44,606 nucleotides of DNA from JALEFZ01 sp039817415 (GTDB lineage: Bacteria; Bacteroidota; Bacteroidia; J057). Made by a program: the position numbers and the translations under genes. Below are positions 1 through 8,805 of the stretch, in pieces. Position 1 is the first letter of the stretch; every line of letters begins with the position of its first letter. Below the pieces are notes generated by a model. That model did no database searches. It saw only the letters and a program-made list of their open reading frames with translations, and had not been told where the DNA came from. The DNA lies in NCBI GenBank assembly GCA_039817415.1, contig JBCBVV010000054.1, positions 1 through 44,606 of the forward strand, written 5' to 3'.

Positions 1-72
1 TCAATTGTTGTTTGATGTGGCTCTCCTGATTCAGCCTTTCCAAGGCTAATAGCTCCTACAAACAACAATTGA
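1..72. repeat. 14-bp perfect inverted repeat with nested hairpin
   Basis: The arms at 1-14 (TCAATTGTTGTTTG) and 59-72 are exact reverse complements. They enclose 44 bp with a second small stem (AGCCTT 33-38, AAGGCT 42-47). The right arm overlaps the possible TTG start (69) of the first gene. It could be a regulatory hairpin, the terminator of a gene outside the window, or the edge of a small palindromic element. There is no clear T-tract. Confidence 0.6.
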
Positions 73-94
73 GACTAAGGTTTACTTTACTTAT

Positions 95-1429
95 TTGTCT
101 CCTTCTGTGGGAATCCCTTATCAAGCTGTCCTTCGTGACGGGAATCAACCCATGGCGAATATTGTTGTTCCCATCCGATTCACGCTGTTTCAAAATGGTC
201 AACTGACCTATCAAGAGGAAGCGATTAGTCATACCAATGAATTCGGGGTGATTAGTACTGTAGTTGGAGATGGGACACCGACATCCTCCTCTTATAATTT
301 CCTTTCCATTAACTGGGAATACGGCCCTTTAGAACTTCAGGTAGAAATGGACTATGATGGATCAGGATTTACAGATTTTGGTCTAGTGGAAATTCGTATT
401 CCACCCTTAGCTCGTAGAGCCATTGATGCAGATAGAGCTAATACAATTGGTTCAGGAGTAAAGCTAAATCACCTAGGGGATGTGACTTCTAATTTTCCTA
501 ATAAGGAGGATGTCCTCAGATATACTGGCTCCGTATGGAAGTCAACATATCCAGCATTTCAAGAACTTAACACTCCACATTACTGGGAGGGTTCAGGAAA
601 CTACAAAATCCTTGGCGGCCTACGAGTTACAGATTGGTTCCACGTCCGAGATTATAATGGAAAATTAGGCTGGCATGTTTGGTCTAATGGTGGTGTAGGG
701 CGAATGGAGACTCTAGGCTCCAGCTCCTCCAACTTCTTGTTTTCAAATGAAGCTGGTTCTAGCAATTGGCCTTACATGCGTTTAAATGACGAATTGAATA
801 GGGACCAGGCAAGTTTCTATATCCTAAATAATACTGGTGCAATTAGGCTAAGAGGGTCAAATGGTAAGAGTAACTTTGAAGTACTAAATACGGTAAATCA
901 TTCCAACCACGGTTGGGCGGGGATTTATGACGCTAATGGAGTTGCACAGGTAGGAATGTATGTGAATAATTCTGGCAATGGAGTCCTCTTTGCAGATTCA
1001 AAAAACTTTGTAGTCAAACATCCTCTTAAACAGGATACGGTAATTGTATTTGGCTGTCTTGAAGGACCAGAATTAGCCATTTATGAAAGAGGTACAGCAA
1101 AATTAGTGAACGGAAAGGCATTTGTTCCATTTTCAGAAGAGTATTCCTTGCTCGGGAATCACGCTACTATGTCAGTTTTCACAACTCCACTCGATGCCAC
1201 TTCCCAAAATTTAGCAGTCGTAAAAAAGACAGCCGATGGGTTTTACGTTCAAGAGCTGAATAGCGGAACGGGTACTTATGAGTTTGATTGGCAAGCTACG
1301 ATGGTCCGAAAAGGCAAGGAAAACTTTCGAAAGCTCCGACCGGCAAGAGAGTTTCAGCCAGCTATCGCGGGGGAAGCGGCCGCAACAAATTACCCTAAAG
1401 AAATAGAAAGAGGAGGTCAAGATGAATAG
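95..1429 (+). CDS. Tail-fibre-like YQAVLRD protein, N-terminus apparently frameshifted
   Basis: Begins with GIPYQAVLRDGNQPMAN, the N-terminal signature of a widespread Bacteroidota family of secreted tail-fibre-like proteins. It ends with the matching module: GCLEGPELAIYERGTA near residue 325, then a region reading FDWQATMVRKG. These proteins are normally exported, but this frame has no signal peptide and opens at a TTG. In another frame, from TTG 69, the DNA encodes a convincing hydrophobic leader (LRLRFTLLICLLL), so the leader and the mature part are out of register around 100-112. The cause could be a real frameshift, a sequencing error or a small deletion. It is first in a five-gene + strand operon and overlaps the next gene by 8 bp. 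The role is probably in cell-surface structure; substrate unknown. Confidence 0.6.
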   Translation: MSPSVGIPYQAVLRDGNQPMANIVVPIRFTLFQNGQLTYQEEAISHTNEFGVISTVVGDGTPTSSSYNFLSINWEYGPLELQVEMDYDGSGFTDFGLVEIRIPPLARRAIDADRANTIGSGVKLNHLGDVTSNFPNKEDVLRYTGSVWKSTYPAFQELNTPHYWEGSGNYKILGGLRVTDWFHVRDYNGKLGWHVWSNGGVGRMETLGSSSSNFLFSNEAGSSNWPYMRLNDELNRDQASFYILNNTGAIRLRGSNGKSNFEVLNTVNHSNHGWAGIYDANGVAQVGMYVNNSGNGVLFADSKNFVVKHPLKQDTVIVFGCLEGPELAIYERGTAKLVNGKAFVPFSEEYSLLGNHATMSVFTTPLDATSQNLAVVKKTADGFYVQELNSGTGTYEFDWQATMVRKGKENFRKLRPAREFQPAIAGEAAATNYPKEIERGGQDE

Positions 1430-1937
1430 GTCAATCATAAGTTTGTTCCCTATATGCATCATGGTTTCAGTCCTCTTGTCTCCCTCTACGGGTTTTGGGC
1501 AAGTTAGTGTAGAGCGCTGGGTTTTGTCCCAAGGGGGAGGAGAAGGGAGTCAAGGGGTAATCAGTGTAAACATGACTATAGGAGAACCTATCATTTACAC
1601 ACTTGAAGGTAATGGGGATATTACATTATCCCAAGGATTCGAGCAAGGTGGAAAGCTAATAACAGACCTTCCAAGCCTTTATATTTCTACTGTCAATTGG
1701 TCTCCTAATCCAGTCCATGAATATCTTATAGTAGATACCAAAGACTTTGGAGACAGTAAGCTAGATATCAAAGTATGGGATTTATCAGGAAGACTGGTAG
1801 CAAGTTCTACCAAAGCTTTGGGCTTTCATCCTTCTCACAAAATTGATTTAAGATCGATTGAAGCTGGAATATACATGCTTGAGATTTATGATGGCATCAA
1901 AGTAATTCTCTGTGACAAGTTGATCAAAACTCCCTAA
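1422..1937 (+). CDS. T9SS type A sorting-domain protein, 171 aa
   Basis: The signal peptide ends near SPSTGFGQ (residues 1-27). A short beta-rich region (VERWVLSQGGGEG ... EPIIYTLEG ... LSQGFEQG) follows, typical of small Bacteroidota surface proteins. The last ~75 residues form a type IX secretion sorting domain: NWSPNPVHEYLIVD, then a WDLSGRLV segment and DLRSIEAGIYMLEI. The mature protein should therefore cross the outer membrane by T9SS. ATG 1422 overlaps the end of the upstream gene and is preceded by a strong purine-rich site (AGAGGAGG near 1410), which suggests translational coupling. The effector part has no recognised activity. Confidence 0.8.
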   Translation: MNRSIISLFPICIMVSVLLSPSTGFGQVSVERWVLSQGGGEGSQGVISVNMTIGEPIIYTLEGNGDITLSQGFEQGGKLITDLPSLYISTVNWSPNPVHEYLIVDTKDFGDSKLDIKVWDLSGRLVASSTKALGFHPSHKIDLRSIEAGIYMLEIYDGIKVILCDKLIKTP

Positions 1938-1955
1938 TTCAAACATATAACTCAT

Positions 1956-1981
1956 CCCTTCTGACCTAATGGTCAGAAGGG
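1956..1981 (+). promoter_or_regulatory. Intercistronic stem-loop
   Basis: CCCTTCTGACC (1956-1966), loop TAAT, then the exact reverse complement (1971-1981): an 11-bp stem 16 nt upstream of the next start codon. No U-tract follows on the + strand, so it is more likely an RNA stability, processing or attenuation element than a terminator. A hairpin of identical geometry lies at 8765-8790 in the same operon. Confidence 0.6.
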
Positions 1982-1997
1982 AAAAACAAGACTTATC

Positions 1998-3728
1998 ATG
2001 CGAAAATTTATGATAACAGGGCTCTATGTTCTGCTAGCAGGAAGAATCATGGCGATTCATCTCCCTCCTGACTCGAGCAAAAAGAGCATTCTTACTAACA
2101 AGGTCCTTAATTTTTCTGGACAATTCTTTGGAGGCTCAATTTACCAAAGAAATAGAAGGTTTGAGGAGGGAAATCTAAGCTGGATTGGGTCTGGTCAGGT
2201 AAACATCGAAATTTGTAACAAGCTTCAAATCCCAATAAATTTCACCTATAGAGAAGGACAGTCAGGATTTTCCATTCCAATACGTCAATTTGGCCTTACT
2301 CCAAGGATTAAATCATGGACTTTTCATGTAGGACAAAACAACATTGATCTTTCTCAGGAATCATTTGCCTTACAAAATCGAACCATTCATGGAGTAGGTG
2401 GTCAATTTGATGGGAACAATATTGGGTTTAAGGTATTTAAAGGGAGACTTACCTTTCCGAATCTGGATCAGGACAGCTTTTCAATCAAGCAGTTAATCCA
2501 TCCACAAATAGGAGCTAAATTTCTATCAGGGAGGCTCCGAATTGGGAAGGAAATGGGAAGTCATCTTTTTGCCAATATGCTCTTTGCTCAGGATGATACG
2601 AGTAATATAAACCTGGAGAAATTGGAAGGGAGTCCGCCTTCTGCTAATATCATCCCTGAAGTAGGCTTTCGCATAAAGATAAAGAAATTTTCATTACAGG
2701 GTCAGTTGAGTCCAAGTCTTTTTACGAGAAATACAGGACTTAACGGAATTCCATTAGATAGTGTACCATTGGTAAACCGAATTGACTCCTTATTTCCAGT
2801 CAATATTTCAACCAGGTTAAATATCGCTGCGAAAGGACGTATGGAATTGAACTTGGGAAAATTTCGACTAAGGGCAAGGTCTATTTGGGTGGATCCAAAC
2901 TATGAATCAATGGGTCTTTTTTATATTCAGGATGATAGGTTTACTTACACAGTATCAGCAAGTTATTCGACAGGAAATCACCACAAAAGGAATTCGAAAG
3001 GAGATTTACCATCTAGAATATGGTCTTTAGGCTTATCTGGTGAGAAAGGTTATCAAACCAATAATATCAAAAATACCCGTGCATTTACTACAGAGAGGGA
3101 TATCCATGCAGCCAGCTTATTTTTATTATTAAAAGGGGAGAAGGAGGGGAGTCCGGAATTCTCTTTAAATGCCAATTACAGGAATTTTGTACTTGATCTT
3201 AATCCTGGTCTTACCTTCCTGTCTGACAGTTTGAAACTTACTCAACTGACTCAAGGAGGACAAGTAAGTATGAATTGGAATTGGGTTTCTGGATCTACTA
3301 GGCAAGCCATACAGTTTCAGTATATAGATCAACAATTAAAGGACCTGAGTAAAGTCAACTCTCTATTTGGAATCCGAGGCTTCAACTTGCGATATGGGCC
3401 TGAGGTAGGAAAATGGTCTCCTGAACTTAGTCTCCAACTCAATAAAGAAAATCAACAAACTGAAAGTAGAGATAGGATTGGTGTAAGTCTAAACAACAAC
3501 CTAGAATTTTTGGAAGGAAAACTTAGCCTTCAATCAAATTTCCAGTATGTAAAATATAAGGATACTTCTTCTTGGCAAGAAGGAAGTGTTATCCTTAGAG
3601 TCAATCTTAACCTAAGAATTTCGAAACATTCAAGTCTTTCATTCAATCATCAATCCCATCTTAATTCAGGATTAAGTGGATTAAACAATGAATCCCGTTC
3701 AAATCTCTTCTTGAGATTCAATTTTTAA
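1998..3728 (+). CDS. Predicted outer-membrane beta-barrel protein
   Basis: An N-terminal signal-like segment (MRKFMITGLYVLLAGRIMA) precedes about 550 residues of alternating polar/aromatic beta-strands with short turns (for example FTYREGQSGFSIPIRQFG, LSLQSNFQYVKYKD). The chain ends in NLFLRFNF; a terminal aromatic residue is typical of outer-membrane barrels. It has no plug or TonB box that I can see and I do not recognise a named family. It lies between the T9SS-sorted small gene and the giant surface protein gene (19-bp gap), so it may anchor or transport a neighbour. That function is inferred from context only. Confidence 0.6.
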   Translation: MRKFMITGLYVLLAGRIMAIHLPPDSSKKSILTNKVLNFSGQFFGGSIYQRNRRFEEGNLSWIGSGQVNIEICNKLQIPINFTYREGQSGFSIPIRQFGLTPRIKSWTFHVGQNNIDLSQESFALQNRTIHGVGGQFDGNNIGFKVFKGRLTFPNLDQDSFSIKQLIHPQIGAKFLSGRLRIGKEMGSHLFANMLFAQDDTSNINLEKLEGSPPSANIIPEVGFRIKIKKFSLQGQLSPSLFTRNTGLNGIPLDSVPLVNRIDSLFPVNISTRLNIAAKGRMELNLGKFRLRARSIWVDPNYESMGLFYIQDDRFTYTVSASYSTGNHHKRNSKGDLPSRIWSLGLSGEKGYQTNNIKNTRAFTTERDIHAASLFLLLKGEKEGSPEFSLNANYRNFVLDLNPGLTFLSDSLKLTQLTQGGQVSMNWNWVSGSTRQAIQFQYIDQQLKDLSKVNSLFGIRGFNLRYGPEVGKWSPELSLQLNKENQQTESRDRIGVSLNNNLEFLEGKLSLQSNFQYVKYKDTSSWQEGSVILRVNLNLRISKHSSLSFNHQSHLNSGLSGLNNESRSNLFLRFNF

Positions 3729-3747
3729 CATTAACAAACGAAAACTT

Positions 3748-6700
3748 ATGAAACGAGCATTTTATCGATGTTCTCTAGTATGGTTTTGCCTATGTTTTGT
3801 GTTGGTAAACTTGGGAAAGGCACAGACGTATCCAGTCGTGGTTTCAATCCTACCAAGTCCTCCTTTTTCACTTAATATTGATGATTACCTACAATATGAG
3901 AACCAAGATCTATTGACACTATTCAACTCGGGTACCCAAGAGGTCAACCTCACTCTGTATGGCATTTTTAAGTCAGATAATGGCACGCAGATAATCTTTG
4001 ACGAGTCGAATAAACCCGTAACTCCCATACGTCTTTCTCCTGGAGAATCTAAGTCATATTCTCCAGTAGAGCTAAGCCAATTATATCCAGGGGTTGACCT
4101 AGGGAATATTCAAATGAACTCACGCACGGAAAGTATGATCCAACAAGTTATGTTGAACCGTTCTATTCCGGAAGGAACCTATCAAATATGTGTTCGAGCA
4201 CATGATTTTTATACGGGGGTTCCACTTTCAGATTCTGAGCCTTTTGGTTGTAGTCAGGATATAACAATCTCATACCTGGATCCCCCAGTAATTATCAGCC
4301 CACAGAATGGGGAAAAGATTCCCTCGGATAATATCCAGTTGATTCCCTTTTCCTGGACTGATGCATCTCTAAGCTTAGATAGAACCTATAAATTAGAAAT
4401 CATTGATTTATCAGAAATTGGAAATATCAATGTAAACCAAGCATTTGAAACTCAAGGAATACCACGGTTTTTTGAACGGGATGATATTTCAGTAACTACT
4501 TATATGTATTCATTCAATGACCCCATTCTAATTCCAGGGAACTCATATGCTATTCGCGTGACTGCTAATGATCCCACAGGAACAACGCAATACAGACTGG
4601 ATGGCAAGAGTAATATTGTAGAGTTCACCTATGGGGGTTGCAATGGAAATCAAACCCATATTCTTTTAAACGAGGAATATCCATTAGCAGGTGATACACT
4701 ACCATTCTCTGGAATCGATATTCAAAAAGGAGGACATATTCCTCATATGGTTCAATTTGGCCCCTACTGCGAATCATATAGAGGATTTGTATTTAAGCTC
4801 ACGGTTGAAGGGGACGATTTACCTCCATATGTTCGTGATGAAGAAAATCAATGGCCTAATGGAGGGCCACTAGGGTACTTGAACAGGTTGCTCCAACAAA
4901 ATGGCCTTCCTCCTGCGACGGAGGCAGAAGCCCAAGTCCTCCCACTGGCCGTAAAGGAAGATAGAATCGCCAAGGGGCTCATTTATTATCGAGGTAAAAC
5001 CTATAGATGGAGAGTAAATGCCCAGATGAGAGTAGGCCAAGTACAAATTCCTGTAAATCTTCCTAACAAAGAAGTCACCATAGGAATGACAAAACCAATC
5101 CCATTGATGCCAGAAAAAGGTGATGTGGTTGAGCCTGGTGATATAGACCTGTCATGGAAGGGTGGAAACCATCCCAAAAAGATTTTTCCAACTTATTTGC
5201 GAAACCATAGAATGCAAGGCAACCAGATTCTCAATCGCCAAGAAACAGCTGCAGCATGGGAAAAAGGACAGCTACAGGTATCAGATAATGCCGAATTCAC
5301 AAAAATCATAGCCAAACATAGCTTTGAATTAGGCGGCTCCTCCTATAAGTGGCCAAATATGTCTGAAGAAGACATTCTTGAAGAGATGTATGGAGAGAGG
5401 AAGCACACCATTCAAGTAAGTGAGCCTGGAACTTATTATTGGAGGATTGTTTATCTATCTGATCCAAGTGACGGTAATTCAGTTCCTTATTTGACCGGTC
5501 CTGCCAGCACATTTGTGATCGAGCAGGAGGAACCAACAGATCCATGCCAAGGTACTTGTTCAGCCGGAGCTGTTGAAAATCAGGAACCCATATCGGATTT
5601 GAAGGTGGGTGATCTGGTTCAGATTGGTAAATTCTCCTTGGAGATAAAAGAATTAAACTCGAAAGGGGGTCAATATAGTGGAAAAGGATTGATTCTGATT
5701 CCCTGGCTTAATCATTCTAAGTTGAGGGTGAAATTTGACAAAATTAGAGTCAATACAGATTTGGTGGTATTCGAAGGACAGGCCACTGGTGTAGAGGAAA
5801 GACTCCCCCTTACCCTGGAGGAAGTCGCTGGCCCTGTAGGGAATATCCTTGCACCTGTACTCGGGGACAAGGGAAAATTGAATGAAATTCTAGAGGAAGG
5901 ACGAGCAGTAAGTGATTTGGCTCGTAGCCAAGAAATCACCTTGCCAATAGGGCTAGATAAAACCATTGAGGGACACAAATTCCTGATAGGAATTATCAAT
6001 ATGACCTTTACACCATCAGGGGCAAAGCTAAATGCGGCTGCAGAAATTGATTTTAAAGCTAGCTGGAACGTCTATACCCCTGGATTTGGAGCTGATGATG
6101 TTTGTTTCCATCCTTATGGCCTTGAAGATGTGGCTACTCTTTACTTGAAGAAAAGCTTCTACATGATGGATAGAAACTGGAAGCTTTACCTTGAAATGTT
6201 GGGAGCTGATAAGGCTTCAAATGAAAAGGAGATTACAAAGTTAGAGTGGGATTGTGATGGCTACAAATGTTTACAGATCAATGGACAAGTGATATTTGAT
6301 CGCAAAGTCATGGTCCCAGCTGATCAGAATGGAAAGCCTACTCAAGGTCAAGTTAAAGTGAATATCCGAGGGCAGCAATGTAGGGGAAATAATTGGATGC
6401 TAGACCTAAATATGGATCCATTCCAGATACCCGGTGCTCCAGGATTTACATTTACAGCACAAGAAGCTACTCTTGACTTATCTGACCTTGAAAATCCAGA
6501 GAATTTAACACTACCTGATATTTATGAGACTTCTATCGATATGGAAGACCCAGATCAGGCCAAGACGTGGAAAGGCTTTTATTTGAAAACACTACAGATG
6601 CAGGCACCATCAGATTTCATGATGGGATCCAATGCCAAGGCAGGAGTTTACAATATGATCATTGATAAATCAGGATTCACAGCTGATTTTAAAGTTCAAA

Positions 6701-8748
6701 ATCTTGTTCCCCTAGATAAGGGAAACTTTCACGGATGGGGTGTATCCATAGATCTATTCGAAATTTCAATTCTTCAGAATAAATTTATTCATGGAAAACT
6801 GGATGGAAGAGTAGACTTACCAATCTCAAAGGATGGTGATGCCTTAGACTTTACAGCTTTACTAAGTAATAACAATAGAAAACTAGGGTTTACCAGTAGA
6901 ATTAAACCTAGAGATGAAATATCTATTGATCTCATGGCGGCGAAATTATCTGTAGATCCCACATCCTATTTCGACATCAAAATAGGCGCTCAGGAGGGTC
7001 AGCAGACCAGAACTGATTATGCCGAATTGAATCTTCAGGGATCTTTGACCATTTCGGATAAGAACCTAAGTGAGGCTGTAAAATTGGCGAGTAACTTTAT
7101 CCCATCTTTGCAATTGACGGGACTTCATGGTCATCTTACTTACAGCACTGATCAAGGATTTACCAAGGCACATTTATCCAAAGCATCACCACAGAAATTT
7201 CTATCTGGATTCCCTCTCACCATCCATTCAATCAATCTCCGTCATAGTGAACAGGAAGTTCGACTAGAAATAGAACCGCTCATCAGCTTGACAGGAGGAA
7301 ATACTGCCATAAGTGCCAAAACAAAAATTAGCCTGAACAGCGAATTAAACCTACTTGGGTCCAATAAGCGAGAAAAATTCAAGTTAAAGGGAATAAGCTT
7401 CGATGGTATTTGGATTGATGCTACCATAAGTGAATTTGGCCTAAAGGGAAGCTTGGAATTCTATAAAAATGGACATCAAGAAGGTGCAAAGGGAAATCTT
7501 CAAGTATCACTTCCTTTAAACTTAGGGCTCCAAACAAATGTAGAATTTGGGGTAGTTAGAAAAAATAAGATAGCACGGTATAATACTTCTGATTACTTTT
7601 CTTATTGGTTTGTCGATGGAATGGTTAGTATTCCATATGGTATTCCAATTGCAAAGGGTTATGCCATTTACGGATTTGGCGGTGGAGCATACCACCATAT
7701 GCGAGTTAATCCTACTAGCCTTCCCAAGCCTGAAAAAACATATAGAAGCTCTGGAAAACGTGAAAGTCCAGAATCTTCTGGCACAAAGTATATACCCGAC
7801 TTTAACACAGGTTTTGGGTTTAATGTTGCTGCGGTTACAGGTAGCTACCCAACTAAAGAACTTTTGAACATCAAAGGTCAAATAGGTGCTGAATTCAATA
7901 GAAGCGGAGGTCTAAATAAAATTATTGTCCAGGGTGACTTGGCGGTTATGAGCAACCCTGCTTCAGGAAAATCTAGTAAGACGCTCTGGGGAAGTGCACT
8001 TGTGGTTTATCAACGAACAGGAAACAATCCAAGGCTAGATGGAATTATAGATCTTTTCTTTGATGCGAAGAATATTGAAGGCTCTGGACCTAATAAACTC
8101 ATGATAAATGCAGCCTTCCATGCCAGTCCGATTAAGTGGTATTTTCATGCAGGTAATTATCACAATAGAGGAGGAATAAGGGTAAAGCATCCCTTCAAAA
8201 TATCAATGGAATCCTACCTGATGTTAGGACATGATATTCCTGATTATCTCCCTCAACCAGCCGGATTCTTGGGTGAATTGTTTTCAAGCCCCAAGATTGG
8301 ATCTGGAAAGGGACGTGTAACCTTCGAAAATAGTACGGTTCCAAAAAATCGGGATTCATACGATCAGGTTACCTTCAAGGAAGGTAATGGATTCGCTTTT
8401 GGGCTAGCATTTGAATCCAAGATGGGTGTTGACGTCAAGGTTATAAAAGCGGAATTAGCAGGTATTGTTGGTGGTGATATAAAAGTTGTCAACTCATCTC
8501 AATGTAAAGGCATCAATGGATGGCAAGGAGCCGGGCAAGCTTATGCAGGCCTTAGGGGGGGATTTTATGTTGATCTACCCGCAGTTGGCAAGCATAAAAT
8601 AGTGGATCTAAAGGCTGGAGCTATGTTAATAGGAAATGCCCCTGATCCCATTGGATTTGAAGGTAAGGCTAAGGTAAAGGTTACTTTATTTCTATTCTCC
8701 AAAACTATCGGGTTTAAAGTCCGAGTTGGCAAAATGTGTGGCGTTTAA
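3748..8748 (+). CDS. Giant surface protein, TANFOR-like N-terminal region
   Basis: 1666 residues. The signal peptide ends at GKAQ (about 26). The following segment (SILPSPPFSLNIDDYLQYEN...) resembles the start of Bacteroidota proteins annotated with the TANFOR domain; I base this on remembered similarity, not a search. Next come Ig/Fn3-like regions, with PPVIISPQNGEKI near 180 and PIPLMPEKGDVVEPGDIDLSW near 450. From about residue 620 to the end there are long beta-rich stretches. No sorting domain or catalytic motif is visible; the end reads KTIGFKVRVGKMCGV. It is the largest product of the operon, between a predicted barrel and an Fn3 protein. It is probably a surface-exposed adhesive or structural filament; this is inference. 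Confidence 0.6.
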   Translation: MKRAFYRCSLVWFCLCFVLVNLGKAQTYPVVVSILPSPPFSLNIDDYLQYENQDLLTLFNSGTQEVNLTLYGIFKSDNGTQIIFDESNKPVTPIRLSPGESKSYSPVELSQLYPGVDLGNIQMNSRTESMIQQVMLNRSIPEGTYQICVRAHDFYTGVPLSDSEPFGCSQDITISYLDPPVIISPQNGEKIPSDNIQLIPFSWTDASLSLDRTYKLEIIDLSEIGNINVNQAFETQGIPRFFERDDISVTTYMYSFNDPILIPGNSYAIRVTANDPTGTTQYRLDGKSNIVEFTYGGCNGNQTHILLNEEYPLAGDTLPFSGIDIQKGGHIPHMVQFGPYCESYRGFVFKLTVEGDDLPPYVRDEENQWPNGGPLGYLNRLLQQNGLPPATEAEAQVLPLAVKEDRIAKGLIYYRGKTYRWRVNAQMRVGQVQIPVNLPNKEVTIGMTKPIPLMPEKGDVVEPGDIDLSWKGGNHPKKIFPTYLRNHRMQGNQILNRQETAAAWEKGQLQVSDNAEFTKIIAKHSFELGGSSYKWPNMSEEDILEEMYGERKHTIQVSEPGTYYWRIVYLSDPSDGNSVPYLTGPASTFVIEQEEPTDPCQGTCSAGAVENQEPISDLKVGDLVQIGKFSLEIKELNSKGGQYSGKGLILIPWLNHSKLRVKFDKIRVNTDLVVFEGQATGVEERLPLTLEEVAGPVGNILAPVLGDKGKLNEILEEGRAVSDLARSQEITLPIGLDKTIEGHKFLIGIINMTFTPSGAKLNAAAEIDFKASWNVYTPGFGADDVCFHPYGLEDVATLYLKKSFYMMDRNWKLYLEMLGADKASNEKEITKLEWDCDGYKCLQINGQVIFDRKVMVPADQNGKPTQGQVKVNIRGQQCRGNNWMLDLNMDPFQIPGAPGFTFTAQEATLDLSDLENPENLTLPDIYETSIDMEDPDQAKTWKGFYLKTLQMQAPSDFMMGSNAKAGVYNMIIDKSGFTADFKVQNLVPLDKGNFHGWGVSIDLFEISILQNKFIHGKLDGRVDLPISKDGDALDFTALLSNNNRKLGFTSRIKPRDEISIDLMAAKLSVDPTSYFDIKIGAQEGQQTRTDYAELNLQGSLTISDKNLSEAVKLASNFIPSLQLTGLHGHLTYSTDQGFTKAHLSKASPQKFLSGFPLTIHSINLRHSEQEVRLEIEPLISLTGGNTAISAKTKISLNSELNLLGSNKREKFKLKGISFDGIWIDATISEFGLKGSLEFYKNGHQEGAKGNLQVSLPLNLGLQTNVEFGVVRKNKIARYNTSDYFSYWFVDGMVSIPYGIPIAKGYAIYGFGGGAYHHMRVNPTSLPKPEKTYRSSGKRESPESSGTKYIPDFNTGFGFNVAAVTGSYPTKELLNIKGQIGAEFNRSGGLNKIIVQGDLAVMSNPASGKSSKTLWGSALVVYQRTGNNPRLDGIIDLFFDAKNIEGSGPNKLMINAAFHASPIKWYFHAGNYHNRGGIRVKHPFKISMESYLMLGHDIPDYLPQPAGFLGELFSSPKIGSGKGRVTFENSTVPKNRDSYDQVTFKEGNGFAFGLAFESKMGVDVKVIKAELAGIVGGDIKVVNSSQCKGINGWQGAGQAYAGLRGGFYVDLPAVGKHKIVDLKAGAMLIGNAPDPIGFEGKAKVKVTLFLFSKTIGFKVRVGKMCGV

Positions 8749-8764
8749 CCATTATCAACCTGAT

Positions 8765-8790
8765 GGAGGAAAGGAAAATTCCTTTCCTCC
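8765..8790 (+). promoter_or_regulatory. Intercistronic stem-loop
   Basis: GGAGGAAAGGA (8765-8775), loop AAAT, then TCCTTTCCTCC (8780-8790): a perfect 11-bp stem ending 15 nt before the next ATG. The 5' arm contains Shine-Dalgarno-like GGAGG, which would be buried in the stem. No U-tract follows. Geometry matches the hairpin at 1956-1981. Confidence 0.6.
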
Positions 8791-8805
8791 CTAAATTAAA
8801 AAACA

